From NCBI GenBank assembly GCA_016708105.1, contig JADJGJ010000002.1, forward strand, positions 310,001-374,000: 64,000 nucleotides of DNA. Reading direction: 5' to 3'. Below are positions 38,213-47,496 of this stretch, in pieces. The position numbers and the translations under genes are program-made. Positions within the stretch are counted from its first letter, which is position 1; each line of letters starts with the position of its first letter. The notes beneath the pieces are model-generated. The model worked only from the letters and a program-made list of their open reading frames with translations, was not told the origin of the DNA and searched no databases. The DNA comes from Crocinitomicaceae bacterium. GTDB lineage: Bacteria > Bacteroidota > Bacteroidia > Flavobacteriales_D > Crocinitomicaceae.

Positions 38213-39850
38213 ATGAAACACTCACTACTCATTTCATTTTTAATTTTAGCTTCACTTGCGAAAGGTCAGATTTGGCAAAGTGATTTCAGTAATGCATCAG
38301 AATGGATCAGTACTGATTTGCATGGAGGATCAGATCAATGGTTGATCAGTTCAACAGGAATTGGCGGTGATGTGGATACTATAAATTCACTAAGTGCCGG
38401 GAATGGTTTTGCGCAATTCAATTCTTCAGGACAATGCGCCGGAAATCATCAGGATGTTGTGCTGACCTGGTATCAACTCATTGATATTTCAACCTACGAA
38501 CTTTCATACATTGAATTTGTGCAGCATTATAAACGCAAAAAAGATTCAGTGTATGTTGAATTCAGTGCTGATGGTTTTACGTGGGAATCAATTCGCATTA
38601 ACCAAGAATTTTGGTATAATCAGCAAACAGATAATCCTGACACGGTACGGGTTTCAATTCCGGCTTCTGTTCAGGCGCAACCATTTTATCTGAGATTCCG
38701 ATTCACCGGTGATTGTGGTTTTGCCTGGTTGATGGATGATATGAAGATATTTGAGAAGGAGCAGTTTTCGATGTTTGGTAGTGGAAGAATAACCAGCGCC
38801 GGTCATGGTTATGTAGAGTCATCATATTGCTTTGCAACACATTTTGATGGAGAATTTATTCTTACAAATTTTGGATTGGATACACTGTTCAATGTGAATA
38901 TTCAGTCAGATGTTTTTATTAATGATGTATTTGCCTATAATCAGTCAACCGTTATACCCTATATTGCACCAGCCGATACGCTTATGGTAAATCAGCTTGA
39001 ACTCCTTCAGGGGCCCATGATAGCGAATTATGAATACAACATAGTTTCTCACATCAATAACTCAGAGGTTACATTGCCAGAAATAAAAGATTCAATTTTT
39101 ATAACCAGCGACGAAACTAGCGCTTATGATGGAAATATTGAAGGATATCTATTGCCTTATGAAATTGATAGAGAATTAATCGGAAATGTTGTTATTCCTA
39201 CAGGATCGACATGTATCAGCTCTCCTGAAATTTATATTCCGGACAGTGCATTTTATATTGGGTCACTTGTTTGGGCCATTATTATGAAAAAGAATGGAGC
39301 TAACTGGGATTATTGTGCAATGACGCAGGATTATTTAATAACAAGTGCCGATTTAGGAAGTTGGGTAGTGTTAGGAGTTGACGCACCATTCCCCGGAACA
39401 GATGTGTTTTTTGAAATAGGGGATACATGTCTTATTTTATATGGGAATTATGGCTCAATCGTCCCAATTGCTTACGGAGCAAAAAATCCTTTGGGTACTT
39501 ATTATACGGACTTTTTTGGGAATCTGAAATATGATTCTGAAGGTCATTCTGCCGTGGTTCGTTGGAAACCGTATATAGGATGTGATGCGTGCTGGGAATC
39601 ATTAGACGAGAACAACCAACCTTCCATCTCCATCTACCCAAACCCGGCAAATACAAAAATTGATATTGAACCAGTAGATAAAAACTTTTTATCATACAGT
39701 ATCAGCAGCGTTGATGGCAGATTAATTTGTGACCATGTTGACTATGCAGGAGAATCAATTCCAATAGATTTTTTGAGTAATGGAATTTATATTCTCACCG
39801 TGGAAGCAGAAAGTGGACATACTTATGCGGTGCGGTTTGTAAAAGAGTAA
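38213..39850 (+). CDS. Secreted protein with jelly-roll domain and type A sorting domain
   Basis: A 545-residue exported protein: signal peptide MKHSLLISFLILASLAKGQ, then a MAM-like jelly roll (DFSNASEWISTDLHGG...DDMKIFEKEQ) up to about residue 185, a central region of about 280 residues that I do not recognise, and a type A sorting domain at the end (SISIYPNPANTKIDIEP ... AVRFVKE). No catalytic motif is evident. It follows the metallopeptidase terminator by 170 nt, so it has its own promoter; none could be defined with confidence. Confidence 0.85.
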   Translation: MKHSLLISFLILASLAKGQIWQSDFSNASEWISTDLHGGSDQWLISSTGIGGDVDTINSLSAGNGFAQFNSSGQCAGNHQDVVLTWYQLIDISTYELSYIEFVQHYKRKKDSVYVEFSADGFTWESIRINQEFWYNQQTDNPDTVRVSIPASVQAQPFYLRFRFTGDCGFAWLMDDMKIFEKEQFSMFGSGRITSAGHGYVESSYCFATHFDGEFILTNFGLDTLFNVNIQSDVFINDVFAYNQSTVIPYIAPADTLMVNQLELLQGPMIANYEYNIVSHINNSEVTLPEIKDSIFITSDETSAYDGNIEGYLLPYEIDRELIGNVVIPTGSTCISSPEIYIPDSAFYIGSLVWAIIMKKNGANWDYCAMTQDYLITSADLGSWVVLGVDAPFPGTDVFFEIGDTCLILYGNYGSIVPIAYGAKNPLGTYYTDFFGNLKYDSEGHSAVVRWKPYIGCDACWESLDENNQPSISIYPNPANTKIDIEPVDKNFLSYSISSVDGRLICDHVDYAGESIPIDFLSNGIYILTVEAESGHTYAVRFVKE

Positions 39851-39909
39851 GTCTCAAAAAAATTACTGAACCTTTTGTGCGTAAAATTGTACCCAACTAA
39901 AACACCCGT

Positions 39910-40347
39910 ATGATTTTATCAGGAATTACTTTTGGACTTGCATTGTGCGCTGTCTGTCCGATGCAGGATAATGAGATTGAAAACCATGCTCCCACAGATT
40001 TTTTGGACGCCACTTTCTGGGATGTTTCTTCATCACCTTTTGAGGATGCCAGTGTTGAGGTGTACGAACTGAAAGAGATAGAAGATGTGGAATTTGATTG
40101 GGGATACAGCATTAATTTTCAGGCAAACGAATTTTCATCAAATTACAGTGCCCCTTGCGGAATGGACTGTTTTACCAGTGTTTATGGCAATTACGAATTT
40201 GTCAAAGACAGCGTTATTCACGTAACAGTTACAAACATAAACCGTTCAGGATTTTGCGATAAAAAATCACAGGTATTAAACCGTGATGCCGGGAAATTTA
40301 AACTGAGTAAAACTGAAACCGGATACCGAATGGAGCGTGATCATTGA
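39910..40347 (+). CDS. Hypothetical protein
   Basis: A 145-residue protein that I do not recognise. The N-terminus (MILSGITFGLALCAVCPMQ) is hydrophobic and could be a short signal peptide or lipoprotein signal, though it lacks the usual lysines. The middle is acidic, with three cysteines in the second half (PCGMDC, GFCDKK). A weak -7-like box (TAAAATTG, 39882-39889) precedes the ATG. A REP-like palindrome follows 17 nt after the stop codon. Confidence 0.55.
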   Translation: MILSGITFGLALCAVCPMQDNEIENHAPTDFLDATFWDVSSSPFEDASVEVYELKEIEDVEFDWGYSINFQANEFSSNYSAPCGMDCFTSVYGNYEFVKDSVIHVTVTNINRSGFCDKKSQVLNRDAGKFKLSKTETGYRMERDH

Positions 40348-40364
40348 TGATTTAACGCCCGTGG

Positions 40365-40416
40365 CGTAGCGACAAGTCGCGTTCATCGTAGGGACAAGTC
40401 GCGACTTGTCCCTACG
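40365..40416. repeat. REP-like palindrome with an extra direct half-copy
   Basis: A 30-nt perfect palindrome (40387-40416), centred on GTCGCGAC with arms reading CGTAGGGACAA, is preceded by a second copy of the left half (40365-40381, 16 of 17 bases equal). The unit lies between two genes and could fold into a hairpin of up to 15 bp. It looks like a dispersed REP/BIME-type intergenic repeat; no T-run follows, so it is not a simple terminator. Confidence 0.75.
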
Positions 40417-40436
40417 AACAACGACATCGAAAATGA

Positions 40437-40778
40437 TTATTTCAAAAGATGTGATTTGGCATTATTCTTCCAACCGGCCTGTGATTCGTAATCAACCCAG
40501 TAAATTTTCAAATCGGCTTGTGATTCGTATTCAACAAAATAAACTTTAACATCAGCTTGTGATTCGTAATCTACAAAATACCACAGGCCTTCTTCATCAG
40601 CTTGTGATTCGTAATCTACTTCATACACCAGCAAATCAGCCTGTGATTCGTAGTCAACAATATACACGGTGATGTCAGCTTGTGATTCGTAATCTGTTTT
40701 GTAGATTTTTTGGGCAGATGCATTGGATCCGGCAATGGCAAGCAATGCAAAAGCAACTAAGGAGAATAATTTTTTCAT
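40437..40778 (-). CDS. Secreted YESQAD-repeat protein (DUF6150-like)
   Basis: A 113-residue protein with a signal peptide (residues 1-22, ending ASAQ) and six copies of YESQAD/YESQAG starting at residues 30, 43, 56, 71, 84 and 97. The period is 13 residues (15 once), with alternating hydrophobic residues between copies (KIYWVD, KVYFVE), suggesting a small beta-solenoid or stacked hairpins. I associate this pattern with the DUF6150 family of Bacteroidota; function is unknown. It is the only minus-strand gene in its neighbourhood and has a REP-like palindrome 20 nt beyond its stop codon. Confidence 0.8.
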   Translation of the reverse strand: MKKLFSLVAFALLAIAGSNASAQKIYKTDYESQADITVYIVDYESQADLLVYEVDYESQADEEGLWYFVDYESQADVKVYFVEYESQADLKIYWVDYESQAGWKNNAKSHLLK

Positions 40779-40955
40779 AAAATTTATTTTTTAGCAGTTT
40801 ATTTATTCATTCAAATTTCAGTGGAATCTTGAAAATATTTGTAGCTCTTGCTGCAAATATCAAACCAATTTAGTTAAAAAAACATTTCGTTCAGCATTCG
40901 TCTGATTTTGGTGACAATAAACTAAGACAATAGGTATTTATTAACTTAGCATCAG

Positions 40956-41912
40956 ATGATCAATCAACCTGAAGATATCAGAAACCAAAAAGTGCTTGTT
41001 AGCGCTTTAGATTGGGGCATGGGGCATACGACAAGGTTGATCAGTATCGTGAAAAAATTACACCATCAACAAAACATCATCTATTTTGCAGGGACTCCTG
41101 AACAGTTGAGTATCATCACGAGAGAATGTGATGCAATAATTCCGCTTGCGTTGAAAGGGTATGAAATAAAACTGAGCGGTACCAGGTCAACTTATCTGCA
41201 ATTGTTTTTGCAAAGCCGAAAATTTTTAACCGCGGTGAAGATGGAAAAAAAATGGGTGTGTGCCGCTTGCAAGAAATATTCTATTGATCTGGTAATTTCA
41301 GATAATCGATACGGTTTTTATTCTGATGATTTGCCAAGCGTTCTCATCTCGCATCAATTAAATTTACAAGTACCCGTATTGCGCGGCGCGGCGAACAATA
41401 TCTTGCACAAAGCACTAAAAAAATTCACTAACATTTGGATACCTGATTTTGAAGATCACAAACTGAGTGGAAAATTAAGCGAGTTAACTGAAATATTTCC
41501 CCTGAAGTTCATTGGTCCGCTTTGCCGATTTGAAAAATTAGATCTGCCAAAAAAATATCACTTTGTAGGCATTGTGAGCGGCCCTTCACCAGAACGGAAT
41601 CGGTTTGCCCAATTGCTGGCAGATTTTTTAGTACGGCAGAAAAAACCTTGTGCTTTGGTAGGGTCAGGTTTGAAATTGGAAGGCATTGATTGTTTTGATC
41701 ATTTAAACACGCAAGATTTAGGTAACCTCATTCAATCTGCTCATTGCGTTATTTCAAGAGCCGGTTATACCACTATCATGGAATTATTCACCCTGCAGGT
41801 AAACGCCATTTTAATTCCAACACCCGGACAATATGAGCAAGAATATCTGGCCAAAATGATCTATTCAAATATTGATTTTAAAACGGAAAAATGGTTATTA
41901 GAAAACGAATAA
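40956..41912 (+). CDS. MurG-like (GT28-type) glycosyltransferase
   Basis: A 318-residue cytoplasmic GT-B fold protein. The N-terminal loop is ALDWGMGHTTRL (G21-M-G-H24), as in MurG/MGDG-synthase-like enzymes. The C-terminal donor site pattern is CVISRAGYTTIMELFTLQVNAILIPTPGQYEQEYLA, including the S-R-A-G-Y and P-x-x-x-Q-E features. It probably moves a sugar from a nucleotide donor to a lipid or cell-wall acceptor; neither is known. It is shorter than MurG, and no peptidoglycan genes are adjacent. Confidence 0.82.
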   Translation: MINQPEDIRNQKVLVSALDWGMGHTTRLISIVKKLHHQQNIIYFAGTPEQLSIITRECDAIIPLALKGYEIKLSGTRSTYLQLFLQSRKFLTAVKMEKKWVCAACKKYSIDLVISDNRYGFYSDDLPSVLISHQLNLQVPVLRGAANNILHKALKKFTNIWIPDFEDHKLSGKLSELTEIFPLKFIGPLCRFEKLDLPKKYHFVGIVSGPSPERNRFAQLLADFLVRQKKPCALVGSGLKLEGIDCFDHLNTQDLGNLIQSAHCVISRAGYTTIMELFTLQVNAILIPTPGQYEQEYLAKMIYSNIDFKTEKWLLENE

Positions 41913-42032
41913 AAAGATGATTCCGATTTAAAAATACTCTGAAAAGCCTTATAAAATCAGAGGTTCAAAGAATAAAACAAAAGCTAAAGAATTTGTGAAA
42001 AAAATCGAGTAGTTGGTGCCTATCTGACCAGA

Positions 42033-42473
42033 ATGAATAGTTTAGCTATCCTCAAAAAACAGATTGTGAAAGAACAAGTAGAAACCAGAAAAGCTACCAT
42101 TGAAAAACAAGGGGATGATGTGTTGTACACACTTTATAAACCCGGTGTTGAAATTTCTATGCATGATGCGCAAGAACTTGATGTAATTTATGCTGACATG
42201 ATGCGAGGGCAAGATTATTTTTTGCTGGCAGATTTCAGCGCCAAAGAAGCAGATATTTCAACTGAAGCTCAAACCTATTTTTCACGCAATGCCCGTATTG
42301 TACCTTCTGTGAAGGCAGCGGCAATTGTGATTGGTTCAATCCGTGCAAGAATTGTTGCGCGTTTTTATATTCAATATTTCAAACCGCTGTATGAAACAAA
42401 AATATTTGGCAACGTCAGCAGCGCACAAGAATGGTTTGAGTCAATTCGCAAAACTACTTGTGTAGAAAATTAA
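42033..42473 (+). CDS. Hypothetical protein, possibly STAS/SpoIIAA-like fold
   Basis: A 146-residue cytoplasmic protein without signal peptide. The pattern of a short beta-strand region (DVLYTLYKPGVEISMHDAQEL), a helix and a terminal SSAQEWFESI resembles small SpoIIAA/STAS-like proteins, where a final (E)EAxxWL helix is common; this is a weak resemblance. Its stop codon overlaps by 4 nt the stop of the convergent response regulator gene. Confidence 0.55.
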   Translation: MNSLAILKKQIVKEQVETRKATIEKQGDDVLYTLYKPGVEISMHDAQELDVIYADMMRGQDYFLLADFSAKEADISTEAQTYFSRNARIVPSVKAAAIVIGSIRARIVARFYIQYFKPLYETKIFGNVSSAQEWFESIRKTTCVEN

Positions 42474-43144
42474 TCTACTTTTGAGCAGAATTTATATCCA
42501 ACACCTTTTACGGTTTGAATAGTATCTTGCCCAAATTTTTCACGCAGTTTACGAATGTGTACATCAATAGTACGATCTCCGATGTGAGAATTATTCCATA
42601 CTTCACTCAAAATTTCTTCTCGTCTGAAAACTTTATCAGGTCGGCTCATGAGCAATGCAAGCAGTTCAAATTCTTTTTTTGGTATCGTTGTTTCAACTTC
42701 ACCTTGCGTGATTGAAAACCGTTCAGGATTGATGGTAATACCTGAAAGCGTAGTACCTTTTGGTGAACCGTTTACCCGCTCAAGCAGTGCGCGTATTTTG
42801 TGAATGAGAATTTTTACTCGGATGGGTTTCACCAAATAATCATCAGCTCCGGCGTTATAACCGGCAACCTGAGAATAATCTTCCTGACGTGCAGATAAAA
42901 ATAAGATGAGTGTGTTTTTAAATGCGGCATCAGCACGTAGCGTTTCACAAATTGAAATGCCGTCCATGTCTGGTAGCATTACATCAAGCAAAATAATATC
43001 CGGATGATTTTTGTGAGCAGATTCAATGGCAGTTTTTGCAGTTGCAGCCGTATATACGGTAAAACCTTCTTTCTTAAAATTATAATTCAGTAGCTCAAGG
43101 ATATCTTCCTCGTCATCAACTACCAGTATTTTTACAGATTTCAT
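42470..43144 (-). CDS. OmpR/PhoB-family response regulator
   Basis: A 224-residue two-component regulator. The receiver domain has D10-D11, phospho-acceptor D54 (IILLDVMLPDMDG) and K106 (LVKPI); the C-terminal winged-helix domain ends with RTIDVHIRKLREKFG...TVKGVGYKF. The pattern EDYSQVAGYNAGADDY is that of the PhoB/PhoP-like regulators of Bacteroidota. No histidine kinase is adjacent. The ATG at 43144 was chosen because a TAATTTTG box (minus strand, 43163-43156) lies 12 nt before it, while an upstream in-frame ATG lies before that box. It could regulate the neighbouring TonB receptor pair, but this is inference. Confidence 0.9.
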   Translation of the reverse strand: MKSVKILVVDDEEDILELLNYNFKKEGFTVYTAATAKTAIESAHKNHPDIILLDVMLPDMDGISICETLRADAAFKNTLILFLSARQEDYSQVAGYNAGADDYLVKPIRVKILIHKIRALLERVNGSPKGTTLSGITINPERFSITQGEVETTIPKKEFELLALLMSRPDKVFRREEILSEVWNNSHIGDRTIDVHIRKLREKFGQDTIQTVKGVGYKFCSKVD

Positions 43145-43274
43145 TAATTTTTTTTCAAAATTAGGTTTCACATATTGGCTAACAGTTAGGCAAAACTCAA
43201 TGCATGGTTAAGTTTGTGTTATATATAGCGTATGATGAAAATTCAACCATGCAGTGAGGTTTACCAAATGTCTT

Positions 43275-46169
43275 TTAGAACGAATAGCTGAAGCGCAGAA
43301 TAATTGTGCGCCCGGGATTCAGTCTTGAAAATCTCATATCAGATGCATTGTATGAACTAAATACTGACTCTTTAGAATCATTTAAAAGATTTTCAGCTTT
43401 TAATCCAAGTTGATATTGCCCTTCATTTCCAAATGTTTTCATAATATTCAAATTCAAACTATGGAAAGGATTTGTATAAATATCCGGACGATCAACGATA
43501 CCAACATACTCTAAGGTTTTGCCTTGTACATTGTATAGAATACCCACTTCAAACCCATTCCAGAAACCACTGTCTGCTTGTCCTTGATAATATAGTCCGG
43601 CATTGATCAAATAAGGTGATTGTCCGGCCATGTCGCGATACAAACCAACCTCTTGTCCTTCACGTGCATTGTTGATACGACTTTGATATTCTGTCTCACT
43701 CAATTTAATGCGTGATAATGTGTAAGTAACATTTGCTGACAAGGTAAGAGCATTTAATTTCTCACTCAAAAAGCCCAATGATTGTTTGATTTCAATTTCA
43801 CCACCTAACACTTCACCATCACCTACGTTGCGTGGTTGAAATGATCCGGCTTGTGCTGAGAATTGTACAATTTCAATTGGGTTGAAGAATTTTTTATAAA
43901 ATACACCGGCAGAAATTGATTGACCGGGTTTGTTGTAAAATTCCCAACGCAAATCAAAATTATGAATGTCAGTACTAATCAGATTACCATCCCAGTAAAC
44001 AGTACCGCTTGCATCATCTGCATCACGAAATAAGCCACCAATGAAAGTACGACCGGTAATAGGGTCATAAATTTCAGCGTAAGATAATTCTTTGAATGAA
44101 GGGCGGGCGATTGTTTTGCCGTATGAAAAACGCAGGTTTTGTTTTTCAGTAACAGCATAAACTAAATTCAATGATGGAAAAATTCCAAGGTTATCTAATA
44201 CTTTATCATTATTCAATACATTAGTTCCTAACTGATCTTGTCCGGTATAGCGTTGTGTGTAATTTTCAACTCGCACGCCGGCAACAGTTCTGAAGCGTTT
44301 GCTGAATTTTATTTCAGTAGATGCGTATGCTGCAATATTACTTACTGTTGCAGAAAAACGGTTTGGATTAACCGGCACAAAGTTAGCTTCAAAGGTTGTA
44401 CCTGAAGTTGGGTCACCGTTATATGGCCACAAATTTTCAGGTGCAAATAATTCATTTGGATCACCTGTTAAATCCATATTTCTCACGTTGAGTGCAAATG
44501 TGCGCACAACAAAATCACGTTGTTTGTACGTATATGCCCCACCAAATTTTATTTCTGATTCTTCATCAAACAGGGTGAATTTTTTAGAAACGTGTACTTG
44601 ACCGTTGGCATTTTTCTCAGTCAATTCTCTCCAAATTCTTTCAGGGAAACCTGATTCAGTTGAAATGGTATACACGCTATCGCGATCTTCATAACGGGTA
44701 AAACGAATGTCCGGATCATAAATCGTTGACAGGGTAGGCGCAATTTTCCAGGTTAATCCCCAGTCAGTGTTATCAAACGTGTGAATACCTTCAATAAATA
44801 AATTGGTTAATGATCTTTGGCTGTATTCCAGGTTATGTTGAAACCCTTGAAATACTGCGCCCTGATCAGCGTTATAATAATCAAATACTCCGGCTTTAGA
44901 TTCTCCGTTTTGCAAATGCAAGGCGTTAAAGCGGAATCTGAATTTTTCTGTTTTAATAGCAAAGCCGGCCATACCGGTCAGCAATACATTGTTCACTCCA
45001 AAATCTCCAACTTGTCTTTCACGTATTTCCATTTCAGCAACTGAAGAATTGCCTGACAAACCATATCTGCCATATTCAGCATCTTCAAAATATTCAGTTG
45101 AATTTTTATACGTGATTACAAAGTTGTAACCCAAGGTGAATTTTTTCATTTTAATTTGATTGCCATAATTTGTTCCAACAGAATAATCCATGAAACTTGT
45201 TTGACGCATGGCAGCAAGGGTAGGGTTAAATGAACCCAGTATCTCACGATATCTCAATCCATCTTCACCATCAGGATTTCCAACTGCCTGTGAGAAGAAA
45301 GGAATATTTGTTACTGCAGGAATATCTCGAGATCCGTCATCAAATCCTAAAAAATCAGTTTTGCTACCTTGATAGGTAAGATAATTTGAGTTAAAGTGAT
45401 AGTTAGGATTATATCCAAAAGAAAAAACAACCGATCCTTGACTTTTTTCAGGAAAAGCTTTTAATCCGATATCAATAATTCCACCTGCAAAATCAGCCGG
45501 TAAATCAGCTGACAGTGATTTATAAATAACCATGTTAGAAATTACCGATGTTGGAAAAATATCCATTTGCAAGGTGTTTCTATCAGGGTCAAGTCCCGGA
45601 ATATCCATTCCGTTGAGAAGTGTTTTATTGTATCTGTCACCTAAACCGCGCACGTATACATAACGTCCGCCTGCAACTGAAATTCCGGGTACACGTTGAA
45701 TTGCTCCAACAGCATCCCCGTCTCCATTTCTTTTCCAGGTTTCTTGCCCGATAGCATCAATGGTGTTGGTTGAATTCTGACGCATTTTGGTAATAGAATT
45801 GTCAGAGTCAGTAATTTTTGTAACGCTTACCGTTACCTCACCCAATGTAGTGGTGGCTTCTTTCAACTGAACGTTTCCGATATGAGTTGTTTCACCTGAT
45901 TTTACCTGAACATCGGTAATGATGATTGTTTCATAAGACAAGAAACTAATTTTGATAGAGCAGGTTCCGGCAGGTGCTGAAATATCAAAGGCCCCTTCCA
46001 AGTCAGTAATATCACCGCTGGTGGTTCCTTCAATTAATACTTTTACTCCAATGAGTGGCTCAGAGGTGATGGCATCCAAAATGGTTCCTCGTATTGTTCC
46101 GTTCTGAGCATAATTGACAGCCGGTAAAAACAAAACCGCCATCAGAAAAATCAAACATTTATTTCGCAT
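43275..46169 (-). CDS. TonB-dependent receptor
   Basis: A 964-residue outer-membrane receptor: signal peptide to about residue 21 (NYAQ), a carboxypeptidase-regulatory-like domain (GTIRGTILDAITSEPLIGVKVLIEGTTSG), a plug domain (VGAIQRVPGISVAGGRYVYVRGLGDRYNKTLLNGMDIPG) and a 22-strand-type barrel ending in aromatic YSF. TonB receptors import siderophores, vitamins, oligosaccharides or, in some families, phosphate-regulated substrates; the ligand is unknown. The beta-helix lipoprotein gene lies 97 nt upstream on the same strand, separated by a hairpin terminator, so the two are perhaps linked by read-through or are separate units. Confidence 0.93.
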   Translation of the reverse strand: MRNKCLIFLMAVLFLPAVNYAQNGTIRGTILDAITSEPLIGVKVLIEGTTSGDITDLEGAFDISAPAGTCSIKISFLSYETIIITDVQVKSGETTHIGNVQLKEATTTLGEVTVSVTKITDSDNSITKMRQNSTNTIDAIGQETWKRNGDGDAVGAIQRVPGISVAGGRYVYVRGLGDRYNKTLLNGMDIPGLDPDRNTLQMDIFPTSVISNMVIYKSLSADLPADFAGGIIDIGLKAFPEKSQGSVVFSFGYNPNYHFNSNYLTYQGSKTDFLGFDDGSRDIPAVTNIPFFSQAVGNPDGEDGLRYREILGSFNPTLAAMRQTSFMDYSVGTNYGNQIKMKKFTLGYNFVITYKNSTEYFEDAEYGRYGLSGNSSVAEMEIRERQVGDFGVNNVLLTGMAGFAIKTEKFRFRFNALHLQNGESKAGVFDYYNADQGAVFQGFQHNLEYSQRSLTNLFIEGIHTFDNTDWGLTWKIAPTLSTIYDPDIRFTRYEDRDSVYTISTESGFPERIWRELTEKNANGQVHVSKKFTLFDEESEIKFGGAYTYKQRDFVVRTFALNVRNMDLTGDPNELFAPENLWPYNGDPTSGTTFEANFVPVNPNRFSATVSNIAAYASTEIKFSKRFRTVAGVRVENYTQRYTGQDQLGTNVLNNDKVLDNLGIFPSLNLVYAVTEKQNLRFSYGKTIARPSFKELSYAEIYDPITGRTFIGGLFRDADDASGTVYWDGNLISTDIHNFDLRWEFYNKPGQSISAGVFYKKFFNPIEIVQFSAQAGSFQPRNVGDGEVLGGEIEIKQSLGFLSEKLNALTLSANVTYTLSRIKLSETEYQSRINNAREGQEVGLYRDMAGQSPYLINAGLYYQGQADSGFWNGFEVGILYNVQGKTLEYVGIVDRPDIYTNPFHSLNLNIMKTFGNEGQYQLGLKAENLLNDSKESVFSSYNASDMRFSRLNPGRTIILRFSYSF

Positions 46170-46201
46170 ACACTTTATAATTCAAACTTTCGTCAATTAG
46201 A

Positions 46202-46234
46202 AAAACACGCAGCGTCTCGCACACTGCGTGTTTT
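46202..46234 (-). terminator. Hairpin terminator between lipoprotein and receptor genes
   Basis: An 11-bp stem (AAAACACGCAG at 46202-46212 with CTGCGTGTTTT at 46224-46234) with an 11-nt loop; a T-rich tail follows on the minus strand. It could end or attenuate the lipoprotein transcript before the receptor gene. Confidence 0.7.
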
Positions 46235-46266
46235 ATTATTTTATTTATTAAGGCTTGTCAGTCCCA

Positions 46267-47496
46267 TTAAAAATCAGCTAATTCACCGGCAACGTCAGCC
46301 CATGTCCAGCTTGCAAAAGAAGCTTTAGTTACTCCAACGGTGTTAGCACCGGCAGCAACTGCAGTCACAAATGCATCACTACCTCCAACAAAGAAGTCAG
46401 TTAAAACTGAAGTACCTGGAAGAGTAGCTTCGAAATCTGTAAATGTGCAAGTATAATCAACTGGTAATTGGTCAAAATCTTGTCCTACAGTTAAACCAAA
46501 GAAATAGATATTGTCCATGTCAACGTATGAGTTAGCATCTAAGTCAACTAATCCGTCAGCAGCTCCTGCATAGATTGAACCGTTGGTAATGGTATGTTTA
46601 GCAGCCATTGCTCCTTCAGGACCATCTAATTCAAAACACTCATCACCGGCATTGATTACGATAAAGTTGTTCAATGTACCAGCCCATGATTGGTCAGTAT
46701 CAATTGCATCATCACCAACATTCCATACAAGTAAGTTGCTTACGTTTACAGTTCCGCCAAAGAATTCAACACCGTCATCTTGGTTAGCGATAACTTCTAC
46801 ATATTCAATTGTTGTTCCTGAACCAACTCCACCTAAAGTAAGACCGTTGATTTCATTTCCTTCACCAATATTAGTTCCACCATGACGGATAGAAATATAT
46901 TTCAAAGTACCTGAATTGTCAGTACCATCTGTTCCACCATATAAGCCGTTAGCATCAGAAACCGGAATACCTTCAATTTGTACTGATTCAGCATCAGCAG
47001 AAATTGGTGCATTACCAAGAATCAACAAACCACCCCAAAGACCATCTAAGTCATTTGATAAGTTTGGTGATGCAATTTGTCCTGGTTGAATTTCATCAGC
47101 AATTGAAGTGAAGATGATTGGTTGAGTTGCAGTACCAACCGCGTTGATATCAGCACCTTTTGCAATGATCAGTGCAGTTGCGTTAGCTCCTGTACCTGCT
47201 TCACCTTTTACAATTACACCTGGCTCAATAGTCAGGGTTGCTCCGCTTGTTACAGCTACACGTGTGGTTAACACATAAATTTTACCTGTTTCCCAAGTAG
47301 TGTTTGTTGTGATGTTTGAACTTACATATACTGTGGTAGTATCTTCCGGTTCTGGGTAGATGCATGACCCATCATCATTTTTTTCTTTTACATCTTCGTC
47401 ATAATTGAGTGCTGTAGGATCGGTACAGCCTTCTTTTTTACATGATGTCGCTACTGCTAGTCCTGCAACTAAGAAGAAAAATAGTCCTTTTTTCAT
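46267..47496 (-). CDS. Beta-helix lipoprotein beside a TonB-dependent receptor
   Basis: A 409-residue lipoprotein: signal peptide with cysteine C19 (VATSC), followed by the short disulfide module CTDPTALNYDEDVKE...DGSCIYP common in Bacteroidota surface proteins, then repeated strands with Gly/Asn/Asp turns (VTSGATLTIEPGVIVKGEAG, GTLKYISIRHGG, DGVEFFGGTVNVSNLLVWNVGDDAID) typical of a right-handed parallel beta-helix. No catalytic motif is evident. Its position next to the receptor suggests it captures or processes the receptor's ligand at the surface. A weak TACTTTG element lies about 30 nt before the ATG. Confidence 0.8.
   Translation of the reverse strand: MKKGLFFFLVAGLAVATSCKKEGCTDPTALNYDEDVKEKNDDGSCIYPEPEDTTTVYVSSNITTNTTWETGKIYVLTTRVAVTSGATLTIEPGVIVKGEAGTGANATALIIAKGADINAVGTATQPIIFTSIADEIQPGQIASPNLSNDLDGLWGGLLILGNAPISADAESVQIEGIPVSDANGLYGGTDGTDNSGTLKYISIRHGGTNIGEGNEINGLTLGGVGSGTTIEYVEVIANQDDGVEFFGGTVNVSNLLVWNVGDDAIDTDQSWAGTLNNFIVINAGDECFELDGPEGAMAAKHTITNGSIYAGAADGLVDLDANSYVDMDNIYFFGLTVGQDFDQLPVDYTCTFTDFEATLPGTSVLTDFFVGGSDAFVTAVAAGANTVGVTKASFASWTWADVAGELADF

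Noticed and set aside
40437..40778. Nucleotide repeats in the YESQAD gene as a CRISPR or satellite
   Set aside because: The repeats keep the reading frame, carry synonymous changes and follow a signal peptide, so they are coding.
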